Shown: positions 48,388 to 60,300, counted from the first letter of the stretch. The stretch: DNA of 64,000 bases from JAZKBN01 sp040388605 (GCA_040388605.1 JAZKBN010000027.1:65307-129306), one strand, 5' to 3'. Numbers and translations are program-made. The notes: generated by a model not told the origin, from the sequence alone.

Positions 48388-51300
48388 TTACTTTTTAATG
48401 GTAATGAACCTAATCATTGGCTTGCTGCCGTCATGCGGATCTGCCACGTAGTAATAAGTGCCGTCAGGTACCGGGCCGTCGCCGAGCGATATGCCTAAAG
48501 TCGGTTTGCCGTCCCAATCGTTTTTGTATTTGGAAGAGTAATATACTTTACCTCCCCAAAGGTTATAAACGGTAAGCTCGAGGTTGGTTTTAAGCTCGTC
48601 GAGGTTCGTGATAACGAAATAATCATTTACGTTATCGCCGTTAGGTGAGAAGCCTTCAGGTATTTCCAAAGAAAACGGAGGGGGCTCAGGTACGGTGAAG
48701 TACACTTTAAACTCGGTGGTCTTCTGCCCTTTGTCGCAAACTTTAACAGTAATGGAGTCCTGGCCTGAGCGATGCTTATCAGCGGTATAGGTAATGTAGC
48801 CGTTGTTTGGGTCTATTGATATTACACCCAGGAACGGACCGTTAGTAACCGCAACACAACCGGTATCTATATTACAGTTGGCATCTGATACCGTTTTTAC
48901 CCCGTTTACCGTAGCCTTGCGGCCATCGAAATCGGCAGTACCGATGTATTGGTCAGTGGATACAGGCTCGTTATTAATGATCCTGAAAATTACCGTATCA
49001 AGGGATGATACTACAGGCATACCTAAGTCATAAATTCTCAGGATAAGTGTATCATCGCCTATTTGCCCTGCATTGGGGTAGTAGGAAACTATTCCGGAAG
49101 AGGGCTCAACCTGTGCAACACCGTATTTGTTTGCATCGCGCACAAGATCATGGTGGGTTGGGTCAATATTGTTATTCCTGTCAGAGTTATCGGCATTAGG
49201 GTCAACGGTGGTTGTCCAGGTGGTTGGTTGGGTACAGGTGGCAGATACTTCCCTTATGGTTTTATGGGTAATTGGAGCCGAGTTGACCAAGGTTATCCAT
49301 ACGGTATCTATTGTGCTCCTTGTGAATGGCGTGGGCAGGTTTGTAAAAATCTCGAACAGTGCATAATCTTTTCCTGTTTTGCCTTGGCCGGGAGAAAAAT
49401 CCCATGTTTTGTATGAATCGCTCAGTACGGGATCAAAGCCAACAGTAGGAGAAGTCATAAGTGATGTAGGCTTTTTACGTACCACAATATTCACCTTGTC
49501 AATTACATCAAGTGATGAAGTAATATAGGCAAGCGGGTCTATGGTAATTTTAGGGCCGTTAACATCTCCATAATATAAGGCGGTTTTTCCTACCGGTCTT
49601 GGGGCAGTAGGTAAAGTAACAATAATGGTATCGTTTACCTGGTAAGCCTGCGGGTTTGAACCATTATCTTCTATCTGAACAACAACAGTATCAATTCCGC
49701 CTGTAGCTCCTTCGGCAGGCGTGTATTTAACATCGGTCCTGGTACTGTTATTTGCAGGAACGGTAGTAAACAAACCCTGCTTATTAGATGCCTTAATAAT
49801 GCTTACCTTCTTAGGGTCGATATTGCCGTTAATATCGCTGTTATCAGTATTCGGGTTAATTGTAACAGCATCGTAATTTAAAAGGGTAAACCTTGTAGTC
49901 TTCGCCACCGGCGCAGAATTGATGATGTTAAACACAGCTGTATCTCTGCCAATAGAGGTTAAAGTACCTGCGAAATTGGTGTAATAAGAAATAAACACTG
50001 AGTCGACACCATCTTTAGTTGCCAAAAGCTTATAGTTCAGCGTGGCATCAGCATTGAAGGAAGGGGTACCTTTAAATCCTTTTTGACCGGTAACCTTTAC
50101 CGTTGAAAGATTAACAGAGCTGATTACCGGGAAATTGTTATCGAAGGGGTTGAAAACAAATACGGAATCAGTTGACCTTTTATTAAGAATATAGTTATTT
50201 ACCTTACCCCGAGCTAAAGGACCAACTGCAGAGTGAATAAATATTTTGTAACGGGCGGTGTCAAACGGCAGGCCGTTATCCCTAATTCTCATGTAAATGG
50301 TATCAAATTCACCATTCCTGAAAACAGGGCGGTAAGTAACTATTCCGTTGGTAACAGTAACGGTTCCTTTGGCCAGGTGCCTTGCAGAATCCTGTACCAA
50401 AGTTGACTTAACAATGTTATTGTTAATATCAGTAATTCGAGGCACAATTTGCACAGGCGTCATATCGCTCAATTGAACTGTTGTGTCAGCAACACTTGGA
50501 GGTGAATTATGCAGGTTTATGAATATAGTATCAGTAACCGAGCTTCGAAGGGCGGGAATTGCAGTTGTGGACACCCTGATAACCATTGTATCAACACCGG
50601 TAATAAAATTAGTGCTGCCTACATAAGTGAACTCTCCCGGAGAGCCACCTACAGCACTGGCAAGGCCTTTACGCGGGGTTTTAATTACCACTACGCTAAA
50701 AGGATCCTGTGAGGCAAAGGGAGAATTGTTTTGAAGCGGCCTAAGTCGTACAGCGTTTGATGAACCTATTTCATAGGTTACATAGTCATTAATATTTGTT
50801 ATGAATTGGCGCTGGGGTATTGTGAAAACAACGGTATCAACAGCAGAATATACAGGCAGACCGGAGTCAAAAATCCTGATAAAAACTGTATCCTCACCGG
50901 TTTCAGTCAGGCGTGGTACATATCTAACCGCATCTCCGTTAAATATTATAGATGCAGTACCTTTATGAAGGCCCCTATCTGTAATTATTACACTACGGTT
51001 TCTGATAAGATTCCCGTTAGGGTCACTGTTGTTGTCATTAAATCTTGAGGTGTCACCTTCAATGGTAGTCATTGTTTCCCTGTTGATAACTGCCACCGGC
51101 GGGTTATTCACAATGGTGAAGAAAATGGTATCGTAGCGGCAATCACCGAAATTAGGGGCTGTGGTGGCGCATACTTTTACAATTACAGAATCGCGGCCTA
51201 CAGATGAACATGCAGGGGTATAGGTCAGGCTTCCGTCACCGTTAAAGGTCATGGTGCCTTTTCTCGGCGTACCGAAAGTACCGGGGGCCTGTGACGGGTT

Positions 51301-53730
51301 TCCAAGGAAGCCAAGCGGTCCGTTGTTGTTATTCGGGAAGAAGGTTACTGAATGCGGGCAGCCGCCCTGCACCTGCACCTGGTCTGCTACCGGCTGCACA
51401 TAAATGTACTGGGGCACCACTACGTAAACGGTATCCATTGTTCTCAGGCCTTCAGAGTCATAAACCCAAAGGTATATGGCATCGGTACCTGTGCTTACAA
51501 TCGGAATACGCGGGGTATAGTAAACAATGCCCTGGTTAACCACAACGCTTTCGGCATACTGCCAGGTTTGCGGCGTAACCAAAGTTGTATTCAGCGGAAC
51601 CAGGTTAAAATTAGGATCAGAGTTATTGGTATTCGGGTTAACAGTTAAAACGGCTGTTGAGCTCAGCGTTTCAGTTTGGGCATGTGTTATCGGCGGATCG
51701 TTACGGAAATGATAATATACGGTATCCATAGCACGATCTCTGTTAGAATTGTACACCCAAACGTAAATTGTAACCAATGATGCAGGCGTACGGGTTGGGG
51801 TGTACACCAGAATTCCGCCGGACATAACAGCAGCGCCGTTACCGGCTCCCGGACCGGAAATAATTGTGGTCAGGGCAGAGTTCATACCGCCAGAAGGCAG
51901 GTTATTATCATTCGGGTCTACATTAATCGGGGTAACATCACCTAAGGTTGCCGTAACATCATTATGCACGGGCCTTGGGGCAGGTAAGCCGGTTATAATA
52001 ATATAGGTTGTATCGTTATAGCAAATGGCCGAGTTATCTCGTTGGCAATAGCGTACAACAACAGTATCGAAACCGGTTTGCGTGGTAATGTTCGGCGTAT
52101 AACAAAGTTGGCGACTGCCTGTTCCGCCGCCTGTAACAAAGCCGCGTGCAGGGTTACCGCCGCGAACTATGGTATAAACAGAATCAAGCACCAGGCCGGG
52201 ATCATAATTGTTCGTAGAAGGGTCAACGCATACTGCCGGGAAACCCGGGTAAACGTTCAGCGTTTGCGAGCTTATGCGCATCAGCTGACATGGCGGTACG
52301 GTTAAAGATGCAATTGTATGCTGGCTGTAGCTGCTCCACCAGGTGTTGATTGTGCGAATATTGCCGTAACCGGCGCCGCGGTAAGGAACATCATTAGCAC
52401 CGCTGTCCCATGCGTGGCAGCCGAGGCTGCCTATGCTTGCACAGCCGGCCAGGTTTAAATTGCCCCTGATTTGGGTGTCGTCCCAATAAACAACAGGGTT
52501 GCTGCCAATGGGCCTGATGGTGGAAATGATGAGGCCGTTTTGGTTAAATTCCGCATCGAAAATGGGGAAGTTTGTAAGGCCGGTAATCAGGTTCAGGTAA
52601 AAGTTAACATTGGTTCCGGGAGCAACTAAGCCGCCCAGGCCATCGCGGCCATTCCAAAGGAAACAGTTGTCTCCGGCTACTATATACTGGTCAAATTTAT
52701 AATCAAGACTCCCTACCTGGTAGCCTGAAACGCCGTTTAGCTCTAAGTAAGCATCGGCATAGCAGCTTTTGTTTACATTTACGTTAATGCAATAAGCAGT
52801 TCCGGTACAGTTTCCGAAAACAGTAGGCGCAATAATCTGGGCAGGTGTTCCGCTTGGATAAGCTTCGTGGTCAGGGTCGTTCAGGAATATTTTGTATTCA
52901 GGATAAAGCTCTTTGTTGGCGCTGCTTTGGCGCATAGAAGCTATGCTTCCGTTTTTACGAACGCCGGTGCTGTTACACATAACAGTGTAGCCGTAAGGCT
53001 TCATTCCGTTCATGTACAGTTGGGTTACCATACTGTCGGGCGTGTAAACATAAAAGCTGTTGTATGCAGCGTGGCTCAGGTAAAGCACGCTCAAATCCCA
53101 ACCTTTTGACCAAAGGCGGCCGTCTTTAGCCTGCAGGGTAACCGTATTGGCAACAGTAATGTCGGTATATTCCATGTGGAAATCGTAAGGGCTAACGCCT
53201 TTACGGGTTCCTTTAAATTCTATGTAGTAATCACCGGCAGAATCGGGCTGGTAAAAAAGAGGGTTATAACCTGAAGAACCTGCAATAGGCTGCGGCCCGG
53301 CTAAGGCTTCAGGGTGTGAGCGAATATAGCCGGCCCCGGAAGTAGGTATGGTGCCTGTAAAAACTATAGTACCGTTCGGCGAACGGATGCGGTATTGTAC
53401 GCTAACCGCGGTAGTATCGTTAAAGGCAGGCTGGTCGCCGTAAAAGCACTTTCCGAAACCATAGTAAATAGCCTCGGTTACGGGGTTGTTAATGTGTATA
53501 TTCAGCCTTTGGTCAGCGGTGCTTCCAAAAGTGGCAAACCCTGTTAAAGAGGGGTTGTTAATTTGTATATGGGTTGGCTGGGCAATTCTTGGCCATATTT
53601 GCTTGGTGCCTTCCGCAAAGACTGCAGAAGAAAACATTGCAAACATAATAACTGCAAGCACGCTTAGTTTTCCGTAAAATGCAGGAAAAAACCCTGAAAT
53701 GTTTTTAGTTCGGAAAAAGTTTAAATTCAT
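48388..53730 (-). CDS. Gliding-motility-associated C-terminal domain protein, Ig/cadherin-like repeats
   Basis: About 1,780 residues from ATG at 53730, chosen for its signal peptide (LSVLAVIMFAMFSSAVFA); an upstream ATG at 53850 adds 40 unlikely residues. The N-terminal ~500 residues are a unique secreted domain. Then come roughly ten ~100-residue repeats with the pattern NNxPVAxxxxxTL...I-xNxNNSDxNGN...TYTP...G-DTVxIRxxD-G(L/M)P, cadherin/Big-like and Asp/Asn-rich, so probably calcium-binding. The end (IPEGFSPNGDNVNDYF...YNLWGGKVYY...YYYVADPHDG) is the type B T9SS sorting domain. It is likely a long surface filament or adhesin, exported by T9SS and anchored through the PorP/SprF protein encoded next. 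Confidence 0.92.
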   Translation of the reverse strand: MNLNFFRTKNISGFFPAFYGKLSVLAVIMFAMFSSAVFAEGTKQIWPRIAQPTHIQINNPSLTGFATFGSTADQRLNIHINNPVTEAIYYGFGKCFYGDQPAFNDTTAVSVQYRIRSPNGTIVFTGTIPTSGAGYIRSHPEALAGPQPIAGSSGYNPLFYQPDSAGDYYIEFKGTRKGVSPYDFHMEYTDITVANTVTLQAKDGRLWSKGWDLSVLYLSHAAYNSFYVYTPDSMVTQLYMNGMKPYGYTVMCNSTGVRKNGSIASMRQSSANKELYPEYKIFLNDPDHEAYPSGTPAQIIAPTVFGNCTGTAYCINVNVNKSCYADAYLELNGVSGYQVGSLDYKFDQYIVAGDNCFLWNGRDGLGGLVAPGTNVNFYLNLITGLTNFPIFDAEFNQNGLIISTIRPIGSNPVVYWDDTQIRGNLNLAGCASIGSLGCHAWDSGANDVPYRGAGYGNIRTINTWWSSYSQHTIASLTVPPCQLMRISSQTLNVYPGFPAVCVDPSTNNYDPGLVLDSVYTIVRGGNPARGFVTGGGTGSRQLCYTPNITTQTGFDTVVVRYCQRDNSAICYNDTTYIIITGLPAPRPVHNDVTATLGDVTPINVDPNDNNLPSGGMNSALTTIISGPGAGNGAAVMSGGILVYTPTRTPASLVTIYVWVYNSNRDRAMDTVYYHFRNDPPITHAQTETLSSTAVLTVNPNTNNSDPNFNLVPLNTTLVTPQTWQYAESVVVNQGIVYYTPRIPIVSTGTDAIYLWVYDSEGLRTMDTVYVVVPQYIYVQPVADQVQVQGGCPHSVTFFPNNNNGPLGFLGNPSQAPGTFGTPRKGTMTFNGDGSLTYTPACSSVGRDSVIVKVCATTAPNFGDCRYDTIFFTIVNNPPVAVINRETMTTIEGDTSRFNDNNSDPNGNLIRNRSVIITDRGLHKGTASIIFNGDAVRYVPRLTETGEDTVFIRIFDSGLPVYSAVDTVVFTIPQRQFITNINDYVTYEIGSSNAVRLRPLQNNSPFASQDPFSVVVIKTPRKGLASAVGGSPGEFTYVGSTNFITGVDTMVIRVSTTAIPALRSSVTDTIFINLHNSPPSVADTTVQLSDMTPVQIVPRITDINNNIVKSTLVQDSARHLAKGTVTVTNGIVTYRPVFRNGEFDTIYMRIRDNGLPFDTARYKIFIHSAVGPLARGKVNNYILNKRSTDSVFVFNPFDNNFPVISSVNLSTVKVTGQKGFKGTPSFNADATLNYKLLATKDGVDSVFISYYTNFAGTLTSIGRDTAVFNIINSAPVAKTTRFTLLNYDAVTINPNTDNSDINGNIDPKKVSIIKASNKQGLFTTVPANNSTRTDVKYTPAEGATGGIDTVVVQIEDNGSNPQAYQVNDTIIVTLPTAPRPVGKTALYYGDVNGPKITIDPLAYITSSLDVIDKVNIVVRKKPTSLMTSPTVGFDPVLSDSYKTWDFSPGQGKTGKDYALFEIFTNLPTPFTRSTIDTVWITLVNSAPITHKTIREVSATCTQPTTWTTTVDPNADNSDRNNNIDPTHHDLVRDANKYGVAQVEPSSGIVSYYPNAGQIGDDTLILRIYDLGMPVVSSLDTVIFRIINNEPVSTDQYIGTADFDGRKATVNGVKTVSDANCNIDTGCVAVTNGPFLGVISIDPNNGYITYTADKHRSGQDSITVKVCDKGQKTTEFKVYFTVPEPPPFSLEIPEGFSPNGDNVNDYFVITNLDELKTNLELTVYNLWGGKVYYSSKYKNDWDGKPTLGISLGDGPVPDGTYYYVADPHDGSKPMIRFITIKK

Positions 53731-54487
53731 AGCTATCCTGTTTGTAATAGGGTACATTGTATGGTATCGGAGAACTGAATCGGCGGCAATTTGGGCACCC
53801 GGCGGAATGTTGTTCGCAAGCATCCTGCCGGCTAAAATATTGAGCGGCACCCCTTAAGGTACACATGTACTTTTTAAGTGCCTGAGAGCGAATCCGGCAT
53901 ATAGTTAAAATGCGTTATATGAAGGATGCCAAACCGGCGGGAGCCGAATTTAATAATTGTACAAAACAAGTCAATTGCATGTGATCCTGTGCAAAGCTGC
54001 CGGGCCAAAGCATGCATATTGTACCTGAATATCAGCACAAAGCGATTTTTCAAAGTTACATAAATATAGCTTAAAACAGGAACGGGGCAGGCAAAAAACT
54101 ACAAAAATTCGGCGATCGGGCATAATTTTCATTAGTTATCTGTATGGTCTTTACAGCAGCAACAGGCCGTAAAATGAATCAGATCCCGGTGTAATTTTCA
54201 GAATGCAGCTTATAAAATTACTAAATAATATTGCCTTAATTATTGATCCCGGATGTAAGAAAGCGCTTTATTTTGGAAGCTTTTTCCCGAAACGGGACAG
54301 GTTTCCGGAAAACGGAAAATAAGAGCGACAGCCAGGCCAAGACCTGAGTAATGAGGAAACACAAATCCAAGCCTATAGATTATATTAAGATTTTTATAGG
54401 AAAAATATAATAATTCCGACCAGCCAATTGAGCCGGAAAATATTAAAATAAAAATGCATTAATTTGCCCCTCAAGGCTTTAGGTAAT
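53731..54487. other. Divergent intergenic region, no gene seen
   Basis: About 750 nt separating the gliding-type gene (minus) from the acyltransferase (plus). A TTAATTTG close to the acyltransferase start (54459-54466) resembles the Bacteroidota -7 box. If used, transcription would begin after ATG 54464 and so favour ATG 54488. No RNA or repeat detected. Confidence 0.4.
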
Positions 54488-55600
54488 ATGCGTAATAAGG
54501 AACTCGATTTTCTGAGGGGGTTGGCAATAGTATTGGTAATGATGCGTCATAACAGGTTTGAGAGCATAATATCTTTCGGGGGCGGTATAGGCGTAGACTT
54601 GTTCTTTGTGCTCAGCGGCTTCCTTGTATCGGGCCTGCTGTTCGACGAGTACAAAAAATACGGAAATATTAAGCCCGGCCTGTTCCTAATCAGGCGGGGA
54701 TTTAAAATTTACCCCAGCTATTTCCTGGCGCTTGGCGTAGCCGTGGTTTGGCTTGTTGTTGAAAGCCATTCAAAACATACCCTTGTGCCATGGGATAAGG
54801 TGGTTTGGAGCGTTCTCTTCCTTCAGAATTATTTCGGGGGCATACTGTCTCCCACCTGGAGCCTGGGTGTGGAAGAGCATTTTTATATTGCTCTTGCAGC
54901 CCTCGTATTTTGGCTAACGAAGAACAAATCACTAACCAAGCATAATAAATTCCTGTACCTGTTTTTTGCTGTTGCGGTTTCAGCCATAGGTTTAAGGGTA
55001 ATTACTTTGGCAACCTTACCCATAAGCCTTGAAAACAACCGGTATCCCAGCCACCTGCGGGTCGACAGCCTGATGTTCGGAGCCCTGATTGCCTTTTATT
55101 ACCACTTTCACAGGAATAGGCTTGATGCGTTTTACTTTAAATACCGTGCCCCCCTGCTGATTGGCTCTGCGGCTATAATCTGGATCCCGTTCTGGTCAGG
55201 CGTACCTGATTACTATACCTTTTCAATAGAGTACACTATATTATATATTGCATTCGGGAGCTTTATGGTGGCACTGCTTATTGACCCTGCCGCAACAAAA
55301 TTGCTGCAACGCATAATCAGCCCTTACATTTTCAGGCTTTTGGCGTTTACGGGCTTATATTCATACAATATTTACCTGTGGCATACCGGCACCATGCGCT
55401 TCCTCGATAAGCTGCTCGATAAGGTTGCTCCAACATTAAAAAGTAACGAATGGGCTTATACCGCCCTTTATTTTGCATTCAGCCTTGCCTTGGGAATACT
55501 GCTTACCTACATTATAGAAACACCCTTCCTGAAATTGCGCGATAAGTATTTTCCAAAGCGGAAAAAACAGGCGCATGAGCCGGTACAGGCAAAATCATGA
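54488..55600 (+). CDS. Acyltransferase 3 family membrane protein
   Basis: About 370 residues, start at the Met of MRNKELDFLRGLAIV rather than ATG 54464, since family members begin at this RGLAI helix. Hallmarks: first helix with the catalytic His in VLVMMRHNRF, second helix GVDLFFVLSGFLVSGLLF, and the TWSLGVEEHFY segment between helices; about ten membrane helices follow with a Lys-rich C-terminal tail. OafA-like enzymes O-acylate sugars on surface polysaccharide or peptidoglycan. It ends in TGA, one of the clear uses of TGA as stop in the right-hand genome. Confidence 0.9.
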   Translation: MRNKELDFLRGLAIVLVMMRHNRFESIISFGGGIGVDLFFVLSGFLVSGLLFDEYKKYGNIKPGLFLIRRGFKIYPSYFLALGVAVVWLVVESHSKHTLVPWDKVVWSVLFLQNYFGGILSPTWSLGVEEHFYIALAALVFWLTKNKSLTKHNKFLYLFFAVAVSAIGLRVITLATLPISLENNRYPSHLRVDSLMFGALIAFYYHFHRNRLDAFYFKYRAPLLIGSAAIIWIPFWSGVPDYYTFSIEYTILYIAFGSFMVALLIDPAATKLLQRIISPYIFRLLAFTGLYSYNIYLWHTGTMRFLDKLLDKVAPTLKSNEWAYTALYFAFSLALGILLTYIIETPFLKLRDKYFPKRKKQAHEPVQAKS

Positions 55601-55661
55601 AACCGTTTTTCTGCCATGGTTTTTCGTAACATGAGCGAACATTTAATAGCTGCATAATATT

Positions 55662-55669
55662 TACATTTG
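55662..55669 (+). promoter_or_regulatory. Bacteroidota -7 promoter element upstream of yifB
   Basis: TACATTTG matches the TAnnTTTG consensus exactly and sits about 33 nt before the ATG at 55702, a plausible distance. The matching -33 box is weak. Confidence 0.45.
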
Positions 55670-55701
55670 CAGAACCTATTAACTCTTTTCTATTACAGGA
55701 T

Positions 55702-57240
55702 ATGCTTGCAAAAACCTATGGCAGCGCTGTTTTCGGCGTAAATGCAACCACCATTACCATTGAAATCAGCGTGGCTGCAGGTACCAAGGTTTTTATGGTT
55801 GGCCTGCCCGACAGCGCAGTTAAAGAGAGTGAGCAGCGGGTTGAATCGGCATTAAAGCATAACAAGTTTATGATGCCGCGTAACAAGGTGGTAGTAAACC
55901 TTGCACCGGCCAATATCAGGAAGGAAGGATCGGCTTATGATTTGCCGATTGCCATTGGCATACTCGCCGCAACCGGGCAGGTTATAGCCCCTGACCTTGA
56001 AAAGTATATTATTATGGGCGAGCTCGCACTGGATGGCAGCCTGAGGCCTGTGCGCGGTGTTTTGCCCATTGCCATAGAAGCACGCAAGCAGGGGTTTAAG
56101 GGCTTTATTTTACCTACAGAAAATGCCGATGAAGCCGCGATTGTAAACAACCTTGATATTATAGGCGTAGACAACCTGAAGCAGGCAACCGATTTTCTTT
56201 CGGGCAAGCTGGCTGTAGAGCCCCTGGTAAAAGATACCCGCGATATTTTTAATGTAACAGCCGACCGTTATGATGCTGATTTCAGCAATGTACAGGGACA
56301 GGAAAACATAAAAAGAGCCCTGGAGATAGCGGCTGCAGGCGGCCATAATGTAATACTTATTGGTCCGCCGGGGGCCGGTAAAACCATGCTGGCAAAGAGG
56401 CTGCCATCAATTTTACCGCCCTTAAGCATGTTCGAGGCGCTTGAAACCACAAAGATTCATTCAGTGGCGGGTAAGTTGGGCTCTAAGGCATCGTTAGTAG
56501 CCTCAAGGCCGTTCAGGTCTCCGCACCATACAATTTCTGATGTGGCATTAGTAGGCGGCGGCGGAAACCCCCAGCCCGGCGAAATAAGCCTGGCACATAA
56601 CGGCGTTCTCTTCCTGGATGAGCTTCCGGAGTTTAAGCGCAGCGTTTTGGAAGTGATGCGCCAACCGCTTGAGGAAAGAAAAATTGTTGTAAGCAGGGCA
56701 AAGCATTCAGCGGAATTCCCGTCGGGGTTTATGCTGGTGGCCAGCATGAACCCTTGTCCCTGCGGGTATTATAACCACCCGGAAAAGGAATGTGTTTGTC
56801 CGCCGGGAGGGGTGCAGCGTTATTTGAACAAAGTAAGCGGTCCATTGCTGGATCGCATAGACCTGCATGTGGAAGTTACGCCCGTAAGCTTCGATTCTAT
56901 GACAGCCGATGTACGCAATGAAACCAGCGCTGAAATCAGGGAACGCGTGGTGGCTGCCAGGGAAATACAAACAAAACGGTTTGAGGGCATGGCCGGCATT
57001 TACCACAATGCCATGATGCCTGCGCAAATGGTTAAAGAAGTATGCGCCATATCTGATGCAGGACGCCTGCTTTTGAAAACAGCTATGGAAAAACTCGGCC
57101 TGAGCGCACGCGCTTACGACCGCATTCTTAAAGTAAGCCGAACCATTGCCGACCTCGCCGGCAGCGAAAGCATTAAAATTGAACACTTAGCTGAGGCTAT
57201 TCAGTACCGCAGCCTGGACAGGGAGAATTGGGCCGGGTAG
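55702..57240 (+). CDS. YifB/ComM-type Mg-chelatase-like AAA+ ATPase
   Basis: 512 residues, full length. N-terminal ChlI-like domain (SAVFGVNATTITIEISVAAG ... VGLPDSAVKESEQR); Walker A GPPGAGKTMLAKRLP near residue 220; the SPHHTISDVALVGGG insert; Walker B GVLFLDELPEF; a Cys cluster NPCPCGYYNHPEKECVCPPG; and a C-terminal helical lid (GLSARAYDRILKVSRTIADL). ComM homologues act as hexameric branch-migration helicases in natural transformation. Here that role is inferred from family. Its stop is followed by a strong terminator. Confidence 0.95.
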   Translation: MLAKTYGSAVFGVNATTITIEISVAAGTKVFMVGLPDSAVKESEQRVESALKHNKFMMPRNKVVVNLAPANIRKEGSAYDLPIAIGILAATGQVIAPDLEKYIIMGELALDGSLRPVRGVLPIAIEARKQGFKGFILPTENADEAAIVNNLDIIGVDNLKQATDFLSGKLAVEPLVKDTRDIFNVTADRYDADFSNVQGQENIKRALEIAAAGGHNVILIGPPGAGKTMLAKRLPSILPPLSMFEALETTKIHSVAGKLGSKASLVASRPFRSPHHTISDVALVGGGGNPQPGEISLAHNGVLFLDELPEFKRSVLEVMRQPLEERKIVVSRAKHSAEFPSGFMLVASMNPCPCGYYNHPEKECVCPPGGVQRYLNKVSGPLLDRIDLHVEVTPVSFDSMTADVRNETSAEIRERVVAAREIQTKRFEGMAGIYHNAMMPAQMVKEVCAISDAGRLLLKTAMEKLGLSARAYDRILKVSRTIADLAGSESIKIEHLAEAIQYRSLDRENWAG

Positions 57241-57269
57241 TTGAACTCTGCCAAATTCCCATAAAACAA

Positions 57270-57310
57270 AATGCCGCCCGAATTTTTCAACCTTGGGGCG
57301 GCATTTTTTT
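57270..57310 (+). terminator. Intrinsic terminator after yifB
   Basis: AATGCCGCCC and GGGCGGCATT arms with an 18-nt loop, followed by TTTTT. Also usable by the convergent minus-strand adhesin gene. Confidence 0.88.
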
Positions 57311-57365
57311 GACAGACCCGGGGCGCTTTGCACTTTTGAAATCTGTTTTTTTTCGTACGAATTAA

Positions 57366-60300
57366 CTACTCGATTACAAGCCTGCTTACAGCCGTATGGC
57401 CGTTAATACCTGCCTTTAGAGTATAAACCCCGGATGCCAAATGCAGGCTGATGCCTGCCGTTTTCCCGTTCACAACCTGCCTGTGAACAAGCCTGCCAAG
57501 GTTGTCATAGATTTCTGCAAGCTGCATATTGCTGCCGCAGGTAATCGTAAACACCCCGTTGCTTGGGTTAGGCATAACAGAGATTACAGGAAGCTGCTTA
57601 GCTGCCGTTCCGGTTGCATCGGCGGGACGAAGTAAGAGGGTAAGCTTATAAGCTTCGGATGCGTTCACGCTGAAGAAAAGGGGGCTGTTCAGCTGAAGGG
57701 GCTGAATGGTTTGGTTTTCGTTGTCACGGATATAGAGGCTGAAAAGGCTTGCCCAATCTGTAAAGTCTGTTGCGGTAAGGCTTAGCGTTTGTGCTGTATT
57801 GCTTTTCAGGCGAATGGCAATGGTATCGCCAACTTCAGGTAACATAGATGCTATGGCCTGTTTGGAACCGGTGTTTGGCTCTGACCAGATGTTCAAAGCC
57901 GGGTTCATGTATTTGCCGGCATCGTTTGCCGGCTCATAATCGCGCACTGACCCGGGCCTGTTTACAATTACGGCCTCGTCATAGAAACTGCCGGCCTTAA
58001 GCTCAAGGCGAAGCAGGCTTAAGGCTCCCTCCCGGAGGTTTGGCGTCAGGTTAGCGGTTTTAACACCTTCACGGGCAGTTAGCACAGGGTTAGCCCCGGT
58101 AGCTTTTACCATAAAGCCCTGCCCCGATGCGAGCAGGTTGCTGCCCCCTATTGTGCCTACACCGTTTACATAAGTTGAATAAGCATTTTGCTTATGTCGC
58201 CAGATATATAGGGCATCAGCCATGTTGGTTTTTGTCCAGTCAGGATCATTCCAGTCAATTGTGCTCGGGTACGGGTTACCTATGAGGCTCCAGCCGTTGG
58301 CGCTTGTGTTACCGGCGCAGTTGGCTGCACAGTAATTAACAGGCAGGCTCAAATTACCCGTTACAGGTGCTCCCGATAGCGATGCTACTGCCCCGGTGGC
58401 GAAGAAACCATTGTTAAACCAAATTCTTACCCCGCTGCCGGAATTAACCGGAACAGTGGCAGAAGCAGGCTTAAACCAACCCGAGTTTGCCGGAACAGCA
58501 TTGTAACTGCTGCTGTACAACCAAACAGATCCGTAATGGCTTTGGGCATCGTAACTGGTATAAACGTAGGGGTTATTGGCTGTATTCCATGAGTTTACCG
58601 TTTTGCCTGCAACAGAAGTTCCCAGCCAGTAATAGGCGCCAAAACCTTGCAATTCATTGCGTACGGCCGAGGAATCTAGCCAGCGCTGAACCGTGAAGGC
58701 TGAGGCATTGCTGAACCCTGCACCTGCAGGCACTTCTGCAAGCCGGGCAGTGCCGGTTTTGGCAGAAAGCAAAGTGAGCGCTTTACCGTTCAGGTTAAAG
58801 GTGCCTGCATTTATACCCAGCGTGTTCTGTACCGATGTGGCTGAACTCAGTGTTAAGCCGGCAGAATTGTTTGCCGTTAAATTACGAACCCTGGCCGGCA
58901 GACCGGTGCCGGTAAGCTGCGCAACAGTGCCGTTATACGTATAATCAGCGGCGTTGCTGAAACTGCGGCCGGTGGTTTGAATGGCCCCGCTGTTTCCTGA
59001 TTGGGCAATGCCGTCGGTATTACAGATTTCAATGGATGCGGAAGCTGAAAGACTGAAAGAGCCCGGACCGCTTACCTTATTGCAGGCAGAAATAAAGGTA
59101 TTGCCTGCTGTAACATTAAAGCTGCCGGCTACACTTAAATCACCGTTTAAAGTAACTTTAACAGGGCTGCCGACAATTGTAATATTGCGATAGCTGCCAT
59201 GAATTACGGTATCTGAAGTTATTACAAGATCATGCAAAGTATCGGGCGAAACAGTTATGGCAAGATTAGATGCGGGGCCGTTTCCGCAGTATGCCGAACC
59301 GTAAACGCTTAATGTACCCGATGTGGCATTTGCACCCATATTCAGGCTTATACCTGAACCTGAGCCTGTAATGCTTACACCCGTTCCGCTGTATTGCCAG
59401 CTGTAATTGGATGCCCCGCTTATTGGAGGAACAGAATAGCTGTAAGTATAACCCTGCAGCGGCGCGGCATTGCCGGATATTGCACCGGCAGCCGCGGGCA
59501 ATGAGCCTGTACTTACCGTAACAATATTACTTACCTGGCTTGTACAGCCCGAAGCAATGCTTTTAACCGTATAATTACCTGCTGTTGTTACAGTTATGCT
59601 TTGCGTAGTTGCCCCGTTGCTCCATAAATTACCGGTTGCGGCTGAACTGCTCAGGGTTATGCTGCCTGATGGGCAAATTACTGTACCACCGGGTGATGTA
59701 ATAAGCGAGGTGCCGGGTACTTCATTTACTGTAACCGCCACAGGTTCACCTGAGGCCGAAGTACAGCCGTTTGATATAGCAAGTACAGAGTAGGTACCTG
59801 ACTCAGAAACGGTTATTGAAGAAGTAGCTAAGCCATTACTCCAAAGATAGGTTGTACCGCCTGTGGCGCTTAGCGTTACGCTGCCACCTGTGCAGAAGGT
59901 AAGTGGCCCGGAAGCGCTTACATCTACAGTGGGTACCGGGTTAACAGTTACAGTCTTAACCGCGCTTATTGCCGAAGTACAGCCGTTTGAAATGGCCTGA
60001 ACAGTATAGCTGCCGCTAATAGTTACGTTAAGCGTTGCAGTTGTTGCACCGTTACTCCATAAGTAAGACATTCCCCCTGTTGCGGTCAGTGTTACGCTGC
60101 CACCGGTGCAGAAAGTTAATGGCCCTGAAGCGCTTATATCTGCATTAGGCACCGGGTTAACAGTTACAGTTTTAAGCACGCTTACCGCTGATGTACAGCC
60201 GTTTGCGACAGCCTGCACGGAATAACTGCCCGATTCTGAAACTGTAATGGCCGGTGTAACTTCGCCGTTGCTCCATAAATAACTTAAGGCACCGGAGGCA